Source: Acinetobacter sp. XH1741 (GTDB lineage Bacteria; Pseudomonadota; Gammaproteobacteria; Pseudomonadales; Moraxellaceae). From it: a DNA stretch of 64,000 nt. Location of the stretch: assembly GCF_041021895.1 (NCBI RefSeq), contig NZ_CP157428.1, positions 372,001-436,000 of the forward strand, given 5' to 3'. The translations under genes and the position numbers were made by a program. Position 1 is the first letter of the stretch, and every line of letters starts with the position of its first letter. Positions 36,876 through 46,870 of this stretch are shown in pieces. Below the pieces are notes generated by a model. The model saw only the letters and a list, made by a program, of their open reading frames with translations. It made no database searches and was not told the origin of the DNA.

Positions 36876-38030
36876 ATGCTACAGCTTCAATCAAAATTGC
36901 CCGCTCAAGGGGTCACTATTTTTAGTACCATGACGGCAATGGCACAGCGTTTGGGTGCACTTAACCTTTCACAAGGTTTTCCAGATTTCCCTGCCCCTCA
37001 TGCTCTGCTCGAAGCATTATCTCAGGCAACTTTGGCTGGACATAATCAGTACCCGCCCGGTGACGGTATTCTCGCACTACGCGAGCAGCTTGCTTTACAG
37101 TTTCAGCAGCGTGATCAGCTTCTACTTGACCCTGTCACCCAAATCACGATTACGCCGGGTGCAACCATTGCAATTTTTTGTACCATACAGGCATGCATTA
37201 ATGCGGGTGATGAAGTCATTATTTTTGACCCAAGCTATGACAGTTACGGCCCTTCTGTTGAGTTAGCCGGTGGTAAAGCTGTTCGTATTGCTTTGCAGGC
37301 ACCTGACTTTAAGGTGAACTGGCAACAAGTTAAAGATCTGATTAATGACAAAACCCGTATGATTGTGGTGAACACACCCCACAACCCAACTGGTACTATC
37401 TGGGAAAAACAAGATTGGTTAGAACTTATTGAACTGATTCGAGATAAAAATATTGTGGTTTTATCCGATGAAGTCTATGAACACTTGGTTTTTGATGGCC
37501 ACCAACATTTTAGCGCTTTGCATTTTCCAGAGCTTAGAGAGCGTAGTTTTGTGATTGGTTCTTTTGGTAAAACCTTCCATGTAACAGGCTGGAAAACGGG
37601 TTATTGCGTGGCTTCACCAGAGTTAATGCGTCTATTCCGCCAGATTTACCAATATGCAAATTTCTGTGGTACGACACCTTGTCAAATTGCGCTAGCGCAA
37701 TATATGCAGCAACATCCGGAACATATTCAGGAACTTTCGCAGTTTTATCAAACTAAGCGAGATCGTTTTAATCAAGCGATTCAGAATAGTCGTTTTTTAA
37801 TTAAGCCCTCTCAAGGTACTTATTTTCAAAATCTTGATTACAGTCAAATTAGACCTGACTTAAACGATGTTGAAATGTGCCAGTTTCTTGCGGAACAACA
37901 TAAAATTGTGGCTATTCCAGTTTCGGTTTTCTACCAGCAAGCGCCAGAGCCTTTACGCTTGATCCGCTTCTGTTTTGCTAAAAATGATGAAACATTGCAA
38001 AAAGCAGGAGAAATCTTGAATGAATGTTAA
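36876..38030 (+). CDS. PLP-dependent aminotransferase, YbdL/methionine aminotransferase type
   Basis: The 384-residue fold-type I aminotransferase has the N-terminal NLSQGFPDFPAP, NTPHNPTGT for cofactor binding, LSDEVYEHLVF, and the lysine-bearing SFGKTFHVTGWKTGY, in which Lys forms the internal aldimine. This set matches E. coli YbdL, which prefers methionine, phenylalanine and histidine. Substrate assignment is by family similarity only. It follows the DUF445 gene by 27 bp with an AAGAGA site. Confidence 0.9.
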   Translation: MLQLQSKLPAQGVTIFSTMTAMAQRLGALNLSQGFPDFPAPHALLEALSQATLAGHNQYPPGDGILALREQLALQFQQRDQLLLDPVTQITITPGATIAIFCTIQACINAGDEVIIFDPSYDSYGPSVELAGGKAVRIALQAPDFKVNWQQVKDLINDKTRMIVVNTPHNPTGTIWEKQDWLELIELIRDKNIVVLSDEVYEHLVFDGHQHFSALHFPELRERSFVIGSFGKTFHVTGWKTGYCVASPELMRLFRQIYQYANFCGTTPCQIALAQYMQQHPEHIQELSQFYQTKRDRFNQAIQNSRFLIKPSQGTYFQNLDYSQIRPDLNDVEMCQFLAEQHKIVAIPVSVFYQQAPEPLRLIRFCFAKNDETLQKAGEILNEC

Positions 38031-38135
38031 TAAATTTAGAAACTTAGCACAGTAAAACACTACAAGAAATTTCACCTAAATGTGCTAAGTTGAATATCCG
38101 CCCCGCTCATCAAAGAAATGGGCGATGGAGAATAC

Positions 38136-39503
38136 ATGCCACCAAGACAGTCTTTAATTCATCAGCAAAATCTATGGAAAACATTCTTTGTTTTCTTATT
38201 GCCACTCATTGCAACCAATATCTTGCAAAACCTTTCCGGCACCATTAACACCATCTTTGTTGGACAAATGATGGGGGTCGATGCAATTGCCGCAGTCTCT
38301 GTGTTTTTCCCTATTTTATTCTTGCTACTCGCCTTTATTATCGGGATTTCAACCGGTACCACTGTTTTAGTAGGACAAGCTTGGGGCGCACAAAATATTG
38401 AAAAGGTTCAAAGTGTCGTCGGTTCTACTCTATTTATGACACTAATTGGTGGGGTAATTACTGCAATTATTGGTGTTTGTTTTGCCCACAATATTTTAGA
38501 GCTTTTAGGTACTGACCCAAAGGTAATGCATCTTTCTTTACCTTATGTGCAATGGATGTTGGCAGGTAGTCCGCTTTTATTTGTCTATATTATCTATACC
38601 TCAATTTTACGTGGTGTAGGTGACAGCACTACCCCTTTGCTGGCGCTTGCTTTAACCAGTGTAATCGGTTTAGTCATTACCCCTATTTTACTTAAGGGTT
38701 ATTTTGGCTTCCCTGCTCTCGGCATTATTGCTCCAGCAATTGCAACCATTACAGGCTATGTGGCTATCTTAATTTTTCTTGCGATTTATCTAAATAAGAA
38801 AAAGCATCCCCTTCGGCCCAACCGCCAGCTTTTGCAACATATCCGTCATAATCCGGAACTTAGCAAAATTATTTTGCGTTTAGGTGTTCCAACCGGTATT
38901 CAAATGATTACGACGTCTATGGCAGGACTCGTGATTGTAGGTTTAGTTAACCGTTTTGGAGCGCATGCGACAGCGGCGTATGGTGCTGTAAACCAAGTCC
39001 TTAACTATATTCAGTTTCCTGCTTTATCAATCTCAATTGCAGCCTCAATTTTTGCAGCACAAGCGATTGGTGCAGGTAAATCAGACTTACTTGCACGTGT
39101 TACCCGCACGGCTTTAGGTATGAACTTTTTATTTACAGGTACCCTAATCGCACTGGGCTATTTATTTTCAAAATACCTAATGGCTTTATTTATTACCGAC
39201 CCAACTGTGGTGGTACTAGGACAACAACTTTTATTTATTGTACTTTGGGCAATTTTATTCTTTGGTGCAGGTGCTATTTTTGCATCGATTATGCGTGCCA
39301 GTGGTACCGTGACCGTCCCAATGCTATTAAATATCTCGGCTATTTTATTTATTGAAATACCATGTGCTTACTGGTTTAGTTCAATGTGGGGACTTAAAGG
39401 AATCTGGATTGCCTATGCCTTGGCATTTGTTAGTCTGTGTATTGTTCAAGGCTTGTATTACCAGTTTATTTGGAAGAAAAAGAAGATCAAAGTTCTGATT
39501 TAA
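38136..39503 (+). CDS. MATE-family multidrug efflux protein
   Basis: The 455-residue inner-membrane protein has 12 hydrophobic helices in two related halves. Family motifs are FLLPLIATNILQNLSGTINTIFVGQMMG (in parts), GTTVLVGQAWGAQ and ILRGVGDSTTPLL. MATE proteins export cationic drugs using sodium or protons. Acinetobacter has several MATE pumps; this sequence does not look like AbeM itself, so no symbol is given. ATG at 38136 follows GGAG. A terminator follows. Confidence 0.92.
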   Translation: MPPRQSLIHQQNLWKTFFVFLLPLIATNILQNLSGTINTIFVGQMMGVDAIAAVSVFFPILFLLLAFIIGISTGTTVLVGQAWGAQNIEKVQSVVGSTLFMTLIGGVITAIIGVCFAHNILELLGTDPKVMHLSLPYVQWMLAGSPLLFVYIIYTSILRGVGDSTTPLLALALTSVIGLVITPILLKGYFGFPALGIIAPAIATITGYVAILIFLAIYLNKKKHPLRPNRQLLQHIRHNPELSKIILRLGVPTGIQMITTSMAGLVIVGLVNRFGAHATAAYGAVNQVLNYIQFPALSISIAASIFAAQAIGAGKSDLLARVTRTALGMNFLFTGTLIALGYLFSKYLMALFITDPTVVVLGQQLLFIVLWAILFFGAGAIFASIMRASGTVTVPMLLNISAILFIEIPCAYWFSSMWGLKGIWIAYALAFVSLCIVQGLYYQFIWKKKKIKVLI

Positions 39504-39520
39504 AGCAGCTTAAGTCTGAT

Positions 39521-39550
39521 AAAAAAAGCCATCAATTGATGGCTTTTTTG
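39521..39550. terminator. Bidirectional terminator between the MATE and SDR genes
   Basis: AAAAAAAGCCATCA-AT-TGATGGCTTTTTT is a near-perfect palindrome with A and T runs. Confidence 0.92.
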
Positions 39551-39560
39551 AATTTAAATC

Positions 39561-40394
39561 TTATTTCATCCATTTTGTCACAATGGTTGAAGCACGTTGG
39601 TATCCAGTCGGGAACAAACGCTGGAATGCATCAAGAATTTTTGCATCACTACCAATAAGTAAACGGCGTTTATTTTTCAAAACCGCATCTAGAATTTGAC
39701 GAGCTGCTTCTTCTGGCGGGGTACGCAGAAACTTATCAAAGTTTTCAATCGATTTATTTGGATCCATACCTAAAGTACACAAGCTATCACTCATTTTTGC
39801 AGCTTTAGCAATGTTGGTACGAATACCACCCGGATGTACGCATAACGAGCTTACGCCACATTTTTCAATATCTAATTCTTGGCGTAACGATTCGGTAAAA
39901 CCACGTACCGCAAATTTGGTCGCATTATAGGCAGACTGGGTCGGCTGAGCTGTTAAACCAAATAAGCTTGAAATATTGATGATATGACCATCTTGAGTTT
40001 GCTTAATAAACGGTAAGAATTCCTTCGTCCCGTAAACCACACCCCAGAAGTTAATCCCAACAATCCACTCTAAATCTTCGTAGGTTGCACCTTCTACAGT
40101 TGAGCCTAAAGCAACTCCGGCATTGTTAAAAATTAGGTTAACCGCACCGTGGTCTTGCACAGTTTCTTGTGCCCACTGCTTTACCGCTTCACGGTCAGAA
40201 ACATCAAGTTTTTTAGTGGTTACACTAATATTTCCGTAGGGTTTTAATAGCTCAACAGTTTTCTCTAGTCCCTTTTCATTAATATCACTCAATGAAAGAT
40301 GGCAGCCTTGTTTCGCCAAGAGAATTGCTAATTGTTGCCCAATGCCAGAACCTGCGCCCGTAATTGCAGCGACTTTGTTTTTAAAATTTTTCAT
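39561..40394 (-). CDS. Short-chain dehydrogenase/reductase
   Basis: The 277-residue NAD(P)-dependent SDR has the cofactor motif TGAGSGIG, NNAG, and the active-site Ser in NISSLFG with Tyr-Lys in SAYNATKFAV. The substrate is unknown. ATG at 40394 follows AGGA; an upstream in-frame start is weaker. It is divergent from a TetR regulator, with a palindrome in the shared region, so it is probably the regulator's target. Confidence 0.91.
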   Translation of the reverse strand: MKNFKNKVAAITGAGSGIGQQLAILLAKQGCHLSLSDINEKGLEKTVELLKPYGNISVTTKKLDVSDREAVKQWAQETVQDHGAVNLIFNNAGVALGSTVEGATYEDLEWIVGINFWGVVYGTKEFLPFIKQTQDGHIINISSLFGLTAQPTQSAYNATKFAVRGFTESLRQELDIEKCGVSSLCVHPGGIRTNIAKAAKMSDSLCTLGMDPNKSIENFDKFLRTPPEEAARQILDAVLKNKRRLLIGSDAKILDAFQRLFPTGYQRASTIVTKWMK

Positions 40395-40466
40395 TGTCCA
40401 TCCTTTGTTTTTCGATTTGCACAATCGGTTCATTGCATGTGCACTTTAGACTCTTTTAATATAATT

Positions 40467-40486
40467 TTGACAATATTCATTGTCAA
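40467..40486. promoter_or_regulatory. Candidate TetR operator
   Basis: TTGACAAT-ATTC-ATTGTCAA is a perfect 8-bp inverted repeat between the divergent SDR and TetR genes. It is 73 bp before the SDR start and 105 bp before the TetR start. Its TTGACA half also looks like a -35 box, so binding would block a promoter. Confidence 0.7.
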
Positions 40487-40590
40487 TATAGTACACTGTA
40501 ATTTCAGATAGATTGGCACAATTGTGCTGACAGCTTTATCATAGGCCCCATATTTGCCGAAAAACCGAAAAATCAGGAAACCATTTAGTT

Positions 40591-41262
40591 ATGGCGACAA
40601 ACGACTCAACCAGTAAAAAGAAAACAAAAGCTGTGAGTAAAGAACGTCAGTTCAAAGGATTATCTCTTTCTGAACGTAAAGAGGCACGCCGCGAAAAACT
40701 CATTGAAGCCGGTATTGCAACTTATGGAACCCTTGGCTTTTTTTCAGTGACGGTAAAGGATGTTTGCCAAGAAGCAAAACTCACCGAACGATATTTTTAT
40801 GAATCTTTTAAAAAGAGTGAGGATTTATTCCAGACCATCTTTTTAAAAATGATTGAAGAGTTACAGCAGAACTTGATGCAAGCTGTCATTAAGGCAGCAC
40901 CAGATCCGGAAAAAATGGTGGACGCTGGTTTAAGAGCACTGCTCACGACTTTAAAAGACGATCCAAGACTGGCTCGTATTGTCTATGTCGATGCAGTACT
41001 GGTTCAGGAATTACATAATCAGGCTACCATTCAAGAAACGCTTGCCCAGTTTGATCGCATGATTCAAGCCTTTGTTATGCTGACCATGCCACAAATACAG
41101 CACAAGGAAAATGAACTCTCTTTAATTGCAACTGGCTTAAATGGATATGTCACACAAATTGCGATTCGATGGGTCATGGGCGGCTTTGAACAGTCTCTGG
41201 AACAAGTTTTAACCGCATGCCGTATCGTTTTCTTAGCGCTATTAGCAAAAGTTTCAAAATAA
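40591..41262 (+). CDS. TetR-family transcriptional regulator
   Basis: The 223-residue regulator has an N-terminal helix-turn-helix at about residues 30-75 (REKLIEAGIATYGTLGFFSVTVKDVC; AKLTERYFYESFKKSEDLF) preceded by a basic Lys/Arg tail. The C-terminal ligand-binding region is variable. An AGGA site precedes the ATG. Its divergence from the SDR gene and the palindrome at 40467-40486 suggest it represses both. The inducer is unknown. Confidence 0.92.
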   Translation: MATNDSTSKKKTKAVSKERQFKGLSLSERKEARREKLIEAGIATYGTLGFFSVTVKDVCQEAKLTERYFYESFKKSEDLFQTIFLKMIEELQQNLMQAVIKAAPDPEKMVDAGLRALLTTLKDDPRLARIVYVDAVLVQELHNQATIQETLAQFDRMIQAFVMLTMPQIQHKENELSLIATGLNGYVTQIAIRWVMGGFEQSLEQVLTACRIVFLALLAKVSK

Positions 41263-41355
41263 TATTAAAGTTTTTTGACACTCTGTTTAATCGAAAGATA
41301 CGACTCAAGGTCAGCTCATAACACCTTGAATGGTTTTAAGAAAAATTTTACAGTC

Positions 41356-41373
41356 CTGTCATCATTTGGTCAT
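41356..41373 (+). promoter_or_regulatory. Candidate Pho box upstream of phoB
   Basis: CTGTCAT-CATT-TGGTCAT matches the 7-4-7 direct-repeat layout of PhoB sites (CTGTCAT-N4-CTGTCAT), with mismatches in the second half. Further TGTCAT elements lie nearer phoB, at about 41441-41446 and 41469-41474. Autoregulation of phoB is expected from other bacteria. Confidence 0.55.
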
Positions 41374-41517
41374 GTGCTTGCCGTATTTTTGTCACAAATT
41401 ATTGCTACATTCGATTTTATAGACTTTTCTGCAATGAAATTGTCATAATTAATCTTTGTAATAAGCCTGTCATAACTACAAAACGGTTCACCGTTAAAAT
41501 CTACAAGGTATTACGCT

Positions 41518-42228
41518 GTGAAAGATGACTATATTTTAATTGTCGATGATGAGCTTCCTATTCGTGAAATGATCCATACTTCTTTGGACATGGCAGGCTT
41601 TCAATGTTTACAGGCTGAAGATGCCAAACAAGCTCATCAAATTATCGTCGACCAACGTCCGGCGCTTATCTTGCTCGATTGGATGTTACCCGGAGGCGTA
41701 AGTGGTGTTGATTTGTGCCGCCGCTTAAAACGTGATGAAAACTTAGCAGAAATTCCAGTCATTATGTTGACCGCTCGCGGTGAAGAAGACCATAAAGTAC
41801 AAGGTCTAGATGCCGGTGCAGATGACTATATGACCAAACCATTCTCTACCCGCGAATTGGTTTCTCGTATTAAGGCTGTTTTACGCCGCGCAAATGCATT
41901 AAGCGGTGAAAAAACAATTGATGCCAATGGTTTAATTCTTGATCCTGTAAGCCAACGCGTAAGCTTCGGCAACAGCATTTTAGATATGGGACCAACAGAA
42001 TATCGCTTACTTGCATTTTTTATGACCCATCCGGAACGTGCATATACACGCGCCCAGTTGCTCGATCAGGTATGGGGCGGTAATGTATACATTGAAGATC
42101 GTACCATCGATGTACATATCCGTCGTTTACGTAAAGTTTTAGAACCTTTTGGTGTTGACCGATTTGTTCAGACCGTACGTGGTACAGGTTATCGTTTCTC
42201 TACACGTGCAGATTTAGCCGCAGGTTAA
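41518..42228 (+). CDS. phoB: Phosphate regulon response regulator PhoB
   Basis: PhoB activates phosphate-starvation genes. The 236-residue protein has a receiver domain (DDELPIREM; phospho-acceptor in LLDWMLPG; T in VIMLTARG; K in YMTKPF). A winged-helix DNA-binding domain follows, with [25 protein letters not shown] and [17 protein letters not shown]. The start is GTG. It precedes phoR by nine bases. Confidence 0.95.
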   Translation: MKDDYILIVDDELPIREMIHTSLDMAGFQCLQAEDAKQAHQIIVDQRPALILLDWMLPGGVSGVDLCRRLKRDENLAEIPVIMLTARGEEDHKVQGLDAGADDYMTKPFSTRELVSRIKAVLRRANALSGEKTIDANGLILDPVSQRVSFGNSILDMGPTEYRLLAFFMTHPERAYTRAQLLDQVWGGNVYIEDRTIDVHIRRLRKVLEPFGVDRFVQTVRGTGYRFSTRADLAAG

Positions 42229-42237
42229 CCAAAATTT

Positions 42238-43596
42238 ATGTATGAACCCTACCCCGTCCCTGAACAGGTACGTGAACAAAAGCTTTCCCGTTACAGTAGT
42301 TTATGGACGTTTGCTAAACAGGATTTACGACTTTTATTATTTTTCCTGATTATTGCAGGTTTAGTCGGTTTAGGGGTTGGGTATTTCTGGAGCTGTATTT
42401 TTATCGCCTTCGTGGTGTTTTTTGCACTCCAGTTGCGTTCTTTATATTTGGTCAATGATTGGATTGCCAACAATCCTTACGATGTTCCTCCCAACCTAAG
42501 TGGAATTTGGGGGGCATTATTATTTAATGTGTATCGTGCTCAGCGTCAGGAACGTATTGTTCAAGCTGAAATGGTGGGGCTGATTGACCGCGCTCAATCG
42601 TCTTTAGTTGCACTTGCTGAAGCAGTCATTCTCATTGATGATCAGCATCAAATTGAATGGTGGAACCCAGCCGCAGAGCGATTATTGGGTATTAGCCCGC
42701 TCGATCGTGGTCGAAATTTATTAACGATTTTACGCCAGCCTAGTTTTATTGAATATTTTAATAATATTGATCAGGCACCGGATGGTATCAAGCTACACTC
42801 GAATTTTGATGAAGACCGATATGTACAGGTCAAACTCACACGGTTCGGTGGAGAAAGCCGTTTACTCGTAGCATATGACGTGACGCGTATGCACAACCTT
42901 GAACAAATGCGTAAAGACTTTGTCGATAATATTTCGCATGAACTTCGTACCCCGTTAACTGTACTAAGTGGTTATATCGAAACATTTACCGATCAAGAAG
43001 ATATTAGTCCACGTTGGAAACGCGCATTTGACCAAATGCAATCGCAAACCAAGCGTATGAATGCGTTGGTTAATGATTTACTGCTGTTATCAAATTTAGA
43101 AAATAATAAGAAAATTGCGAAAAATCAGATTATTGAAATGCCGAGCCTCATGAATCAACTCTTTGATGATGCTCAGGCCTACAATGCCGATTATGGTCAC
43201 ACGCTCAATTTACATATTGATAGTCACTGTGACTTAATTGGTTCTGACATGGAAATTGCCAGCGCGTTTAGTAATTTAATTACCAATGCCATTAAGTACA
43301 CACCAAAAGGCGGAACCATTACCATTGGTTGGCACGACGATGGTGATCATGCTTACTTCAGCGTGCAAGATACAGGCATTGGAATTAACCCAAAACATTT
43401 GCCACGTCTAACCGAACGTTTTTACCGTGTAGACAGTGACCGTAGTCGTCAAACAGGTGGTACAGGTTTAGGTCTTGCGATTGTAAAACACGTACTCATG
43501 CAACACGGCGCGTATTTAGACGTGCAATCTAAAGAAAATGAAGGTTCAACTTTTACCGCAGTTTTTCCAAAAGAAAGACTATACAACATGACTTAA
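42238..43596 (+). CDS. phoR: Phosphate regulon sensor kinase PhoR
   Basis: PhoR phosphorylates PhoB when phosphate is low. The 452-residue protein has two N-terminal membrane helices (LLLFFLIIAGLVGLGVGYF; FIAFVVFFALQL). A PAS domain follows at about 120-215, then the H-box ISHELRTPLTVLSGYIETF, and an ATPase domain with NLITNAIKYTP, QDTGIGI and GGTGLGLAIVKHV. Short membrane part plus PAS is the standard PhoR layout. Confidence 0.95.
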   Translation: MYEPYPVPEQVREQKLSRYSSLWTFAKQDLRLLLFFLIIAGLVGLGVGYFWSCIFIAFVVFFALQLRSLYLVNDWIANNPYDVPPNLSGIWGALLFNVYRAQRQERIVQAEMVGLIDRAQSSLVALAEAVILIDDQHQIEWWNPAAERLLGISPLDRGRNLLTILRQPSFIEYFNNIDQAPDGIKLHSNFDEDRYVQVKLTRFGGESRLLVAYDVTRMHNLEQMRKDFVDNISHELRTPLTVLSGYIETFTDQEDISPRWKRAFDQMQSQTKRMNALVNDLLLLSNLENNKKIAKNQIIEMPSLMNQLFDDAQAYNADYGHTLNLHIDSHCDLIGSDMEIASAFSNLITNAIKYTPKGGTITIGWHDDGDHAYFSVQDTGIGINPKHLPRLTERFYRVDSDRSRQTGGTGLGLAIVKHVLMQHGAYLDVQSKENEGSTFTAVFPKERLYNMT

Positions 43597-43616
43597 AGTT
43601 AGCCCCTTTCATAGAT

Positions 43617-43647
43617 AAAAGCCGACTCATAAAAAGTCGGCTTTTTT
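43617..43647. terminator. Bidirectional terminator after phoR
   Basis: AAAAGCCGACT-CATAAAA-AGTCGGCTTTTTT lies between the convergent phoR and secreted lipase genes. Confidence 0.9.
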
Positions 43648-43665
43648 GTGATATTCACATTCTGT

Positions 43666-44862
43666 TTATTTAGAAGTCGAGCAATACGACTTGATCTGAT
43701 TTTTCTCTATAACGTTTAAGAAGTTGGTAGCGAAAGTATTACTTTGACGTAATGCATCCCGATGATCTCCACCATCAATCGTTTGATAAATGGTTGGTTT
43801 TTTTAATTTACATAACTGTTGGTAATAAGCATATGTGCCTCTCGGATCAACTAAATGGTCTTTAGAACCCTGCACGATCATTAAAGGAACAGTCGGCACC
43901 ATATTCTCAATCGACTGTTTTTTAAGATAAGTCAAAAGAGGCTTTAAATCTGCATCGGAGCGAAATACTCTCGCAGGTGATTGTTTTAAGTCTGACTGAA
44001 GCTCAGATAAACAGCGGCTTCGTGCTTGAGTCAGCACAGTGTTCATTTCAGGGCTGACTAAATTTTCAGGAACAATCCTTGGTTCTGCTGCTTGCGCACC
44101 CAATAAAACAATCGGGAAAAACGCAGCCACACTTGGGTCAGGACTTGGATTGCTCAGTACATATTCTGCAATGCCTTCATATTGATAGCCGCCGGGAGCA
44201 AGAGCAATCGCCCCTTTTAAATCCAGTTCGGGTGCATCTTTTTGTCCATAGGCTGCCACGGCAATAGCAGCAGCTCCGCCTTGGCTATGCCCCATCACAA
44301 ACCATTGTTTACTAAAATCTTTTGGCTTAAGCAGATGTAATGCCCGCACGGCATCTACGACTGTATGCAGTTGGCTATTGGCATTCATATAAGGATGTGC
44401 ACCCGGTGTACCCAGTCCCTGATAATCAGGTGCGACTACGGCATAGCCTCGTGCAAGCCAAGAATCTAAAGCCTTTGAAGCAACTTCTTGATAGGAATGA
44501 ACTGGACCACCTACATAGTCACCCGAAGGTGCACAGGTGTCGGCAACTCCGGTCGTACCATGTGCCCAAGCCAGGATCGGCCAGCCATTTTTTGGCGGTG
44601 TTCCTTTTGGCAATAAAATGAAAGCCGATGTGACGATCGGTTCACCATTCACACCTCGACTACGGTAATTTACCAACAAGCGCTGATCTGCATGAGGAAA
44701 TAAACTCGTCACGTCTTGCTGTTCTATAGACAGTATTGAACCCGGTTTTTCACTCACAATTTGCTTATTTACATCTGTAATTGGAGTAGCCATAGCAGAA
44801 CCTGATACTAAACAAACGCTGCTAAATAAAATTTTTAGAAAAGAATTACTTTTTTTACTCAA
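43666..44862 (-). CDS. Secreted lipase-family alpha/beta hydrolase
   Basis: The 398-residue exported hydrolase has a signal peptide (ending SAMA-TP). Motifs include AWAHGTTGVADTCAPS, DYQGLGTPGAHPY, the nucleophile elbow VMGHSQGGAAA, an Asp in VQGSKDHLVDP and a His in DGGDHRD. This is the secretory lipase (LIP) type. Five Cys residues, several in the mature part, allow disulfides. It likely acts in the periplasm or outside the cell on esters or lipids. Confidence 0.88.
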   Translation of the reverse strand: MSKKSNSFLKILFSSVCLVSGSAMATPITDVNKQIVSEKPGSILSIEQQDVTSLFPHADQRLLVNYRSRGVNGEPIVTSAFILLPKGTPPKNGWPILAWAHGTTGVADTCAPSGDYVGGPVHSYQEVASKALDSWLARGYAVVAPDYQGLGTPGAHPYMNANSQLHTVVDAVRALHLLKPKDFSKQWFVMGHSQGGAAAIAVAAYGQKDAPELDLKGAIALAPGGYQYEGIAEYVLSNPSPDPSVAAFFPIVLLGAQAAEPRIVPENLVSPEMNTVLTQARSRCLSELQSDLKQSPARVFRSDADLKPLLTYLKKQSIENMVPTVPLMIVQGSKDHLVDPRGTYAYYQQLCKLKKPTIYQTIDGGDHRDALRQSNTFATNFLNVIEKNQIKSYCSTSK

Positions 44863-44904
44863 GGGATTACTCCTCTACTTTCTAATCATCATTTCAAATT
44901 GAAT

Positions 44905-45045
44905 TTATAAAAAATATGCCCCTATTGCATACAAAGAACCGAGCAAGAGGCAAATGAAAGAACTCACATACCAAAATAGATCACTATTCCCACTAAATCT
45001 AGCCTTTAACCATGGAAATGCCAAACCACGCAAAATAAATATCAT
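44905..45045 (-). CDS. Possible 46-residue membrane peptide
   Basis: A short frame encodes a peptide starting MIFILRGLAFPWLKARF and ending with a hydrophobic helix (SSFICLLLGSLYAIGAYFL). It lies between psd and the secreted lipase, in the direction of both, after the psd-side terminator hairpin. The ribosome-binding site is poor. It may be real, since the hydrophobic pattern and an amphipathic start are coherent, but coding status is uncertain. Confidence 0.35.
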   Translation of the reverse strand: MIFILRGLAFPWLKARFSGNSDLFWYVSSFICLLLGSLYAIGAYFL

Positions 45046-45066
45046 GGCAACTAGAAAAATATAAAT

Positions 45067-45095
45067 AAAAAAAAGAGAGCAAATGCTCTCTTTTT
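45067..45095. terminator. Terminator after psd
   Basis: GAGAGC-AAAT-GCTCTC is flanked by an A run and a T run, 17 bases past the psd stop on the minus strand. Confidence 0.88.
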
Positions 45096-45111
45096 AAATC
45101 TGATTTATAAG

Positions 45112-45963
45112 TTAAATCGTATGGCCCATACGCTCGCCCATGACGACAACTGACTCGGCTTTAAAGCGTTTTTCCCATTCGATTTTATCTTTTTCAAATA
45201 AAATAATTGCGGTAGAACCTAAATAAAAACGGCCAAGCTCAGCACCTTTCTCAAGCTTCAATTGATGATGCTGTAATTCGATACGACCTGAAGGTTTTAC
45301 TTTGCCTGTTGCCACAGTTTCAATACCAGCAACAATCATAGCACCCACTAACACAACAGCCATACGGCCAAGTTCAGTATCAAACAAGCAAACCATACGC
45401 TCATTACGGGCAAATAAACCCGGTACATTTTCAGCAGTCACCTGATTTACTGAAAATAACTCACCCGGTACATATAAAGTTTCAGTTAATGTTCCTGAAA
45501 ATGGCATATGAACACGGTGATAATCACGTGGAGAAAGATAAACTGTTGCAAACTCCCCTTCTTGGAAAGGTTGAGCAAGTTGTGGGTCACCAATTAATTT
45601 TTCTACAGAGAAGCTTTGGCCTTTTGCCTGAAAAACTTCGCCAGCAGTAATTTTACCAATTTGAGAAATTGCGCCATCTGCTGGAGACACGATGCTATCG
45701 GCATTTTCATCAACCAAACGCACGCCATCTTTCAATGCACGAGTAAAGAAGTCATTGAAAGACTTATATTTTAAAGCATTGTTTTGCTCAGCAATCGATA
45801 AATCAATGCCGTATTTGGTTTTAAATGCATGAATAACCGCAGTTTTTAATACTGGATTTTCACTTGCAGCAACTTTACCCACCACACGGCTTAACTGATG
45901 CTGAGGAACAAGATTTTGTGCCTTAATAAATAATTCTTTTTTTAAGCGAGATGTAAAACTCAA
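45112..45963 (-). CDS. psd: Phosphatidylserine decarboxylase
   Basis: Psd makes phosphatidylethanolamine from phosphatidylserine at the inner membrane. The 283-residue proenzyme has [12 protein letters not shown], the His in [16 protein letters not shown], and the self-cleavage motif LGST (FYLGSTAII), where Ser becomes the pyruvoyl group. The start is TTG, overlapping the stop of the upstream sulfurtransferase (TTGA), with GGAG ten bases upstream. No other in-frame start is near. Translational coupling with the rhodanese gene is likely. Confidence 0.95.
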   Translation of the reverse strand: MSFTSRLKKELFIKAQNLVPQHQLSRVVGKVAASENPVLKTAVIHAFKTKYGIDLSIAEQNNALKYKSFNDFFTRALKDGVRLVDENADSIVSPADGAISQIGKITAGEVFQAKGQSFSVEKLIGDPQLAQPFQEGEFATVYLSPRDYHRVHMPFSGTLTETLYVPGELFSVNQVTAENVPGLFARNERMVCLFDTELGRMAVVLVGAMIVAGIETVATGKVKPSGRIELQHHQLKLEKGAELGRFYLGSTAIILFEKDKIEWEKRFKAESVVVMGERMGHTI

Positions 45964-46814
45964 GACGGCGTTTCTCCAGTAATGATAGGACTATCGAGGC
46001 GATTGCCCCATTCACTCCACGCACCATCATAAGCTTTTGCTTCCCAACCCAAAAGTCTAGCCAAAATATAGGCCAAACCAGAACGGTGATGTGACTGGCA
46101 GTATACGACTACAGGTTGTTTTAAATCGAACCCAAGTTGTTCAAGACGCTGCCGTGTGCGTTCAAGCGGATGCAATTTTAGATGATTTTGACGATTAAGT
46201 GCAGTACTCCATTCAAAATGGAGTGCATTTGGAATGTGACCACCGCGTCGAGCCGCTAAACGAACACCACTATATTCATCAATCGTCCTACAATCCCACA
46301 GTTGAATATTTTCCTGTTCAACCTGTTTGCGTAGCTCCTCATAGTTCACTCGGAACTGAGCAGCATGAGACAAATCAATTTTTATTAAATCATCAACTTG
46401 AGGTAGTTTTTCAACCTCAGCCGTAGTTGGTAAACCAGCACCTAACCATGCATGAATACCACCATTAATTAAACTGGTACGGGTAAATCCTAAGCAATGT
46501 AAGTTCCAGATTAATCGCCCAGCCCATGCACCACCTTCATCATCATAGACCACCACATGGTGATTTGGCGAAATATTCAATTTTTCAATCAGCGCTTGTA
46601 AACCTGCTTCATCGGGCAAAATACCAGTGGCTTCTTCATGTTGAGCCACCAACCATTTAGGCTGTAAGTGAATTGCATGAGGAATATGAAGTTGCTCATA
46701 AACCGATGCACGGCTCAAATCTACAACACGAATATATTCATTGCCTAAATAAGGCACCAACTCTTCTGCTTCTATTAATAAATCGAGTTTAAAATCTGGG
46801 GATGTCATCGTCAT
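45960..46814 (-). CDS. Rhodanese-family sulfurtransferase (RhdA-like)
   Basis: The 284-residue protein has two rhodanese domains, the first inactive and the second with the catalytic loop CQSHHR in [16 protein letters not shown]. That loop is of the Azotobacter RhdA type (CQTHHR) and differs from the SseA loop. Such enzymes move sulfane sulfur from thiosulfate to thiol or cyanide acceptors. A second ATG two codons in is possible. It overlaps psd by four bases. Confidence 0.9.
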   Translation of the reverse strand: MTMTSPDFKLDLLIEAEELVPYLGNEYIRVVDLSRASVYEQLHIPHAIHLQPKWLVAQHEEATGILPDEAGLQALIEKLNISPNHHVVVYDDEGGAWAGRLIWNLHCLGFTRTSLINGGIHAWLGAGLPTTAEVEKLPQVDDLIKIDLSHAAQFRVNYEELRKQVEQENIQLWDCRTIDEYSGVRLAARRGGHIPNALHFEWSTALNRQNHLKLHPLERTRQRLEQLGFDLKQPVVVYCQSHHRSGLAYILARLLGWEAKAYDGAWSEWGNRLDSPIITGETPS

Positions 46815-46870
46815 GGTTACTTTTTATACCAGCTTAATTTCATATTAGCATAAGCTTATATCTATCAAAC

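Noticed and set aside
38136..39503. Naming the MATE pump AbeM
   Set aside because: The sequence fits the MATE family but not my recollection of AbeM, and the genus has several paralogues.
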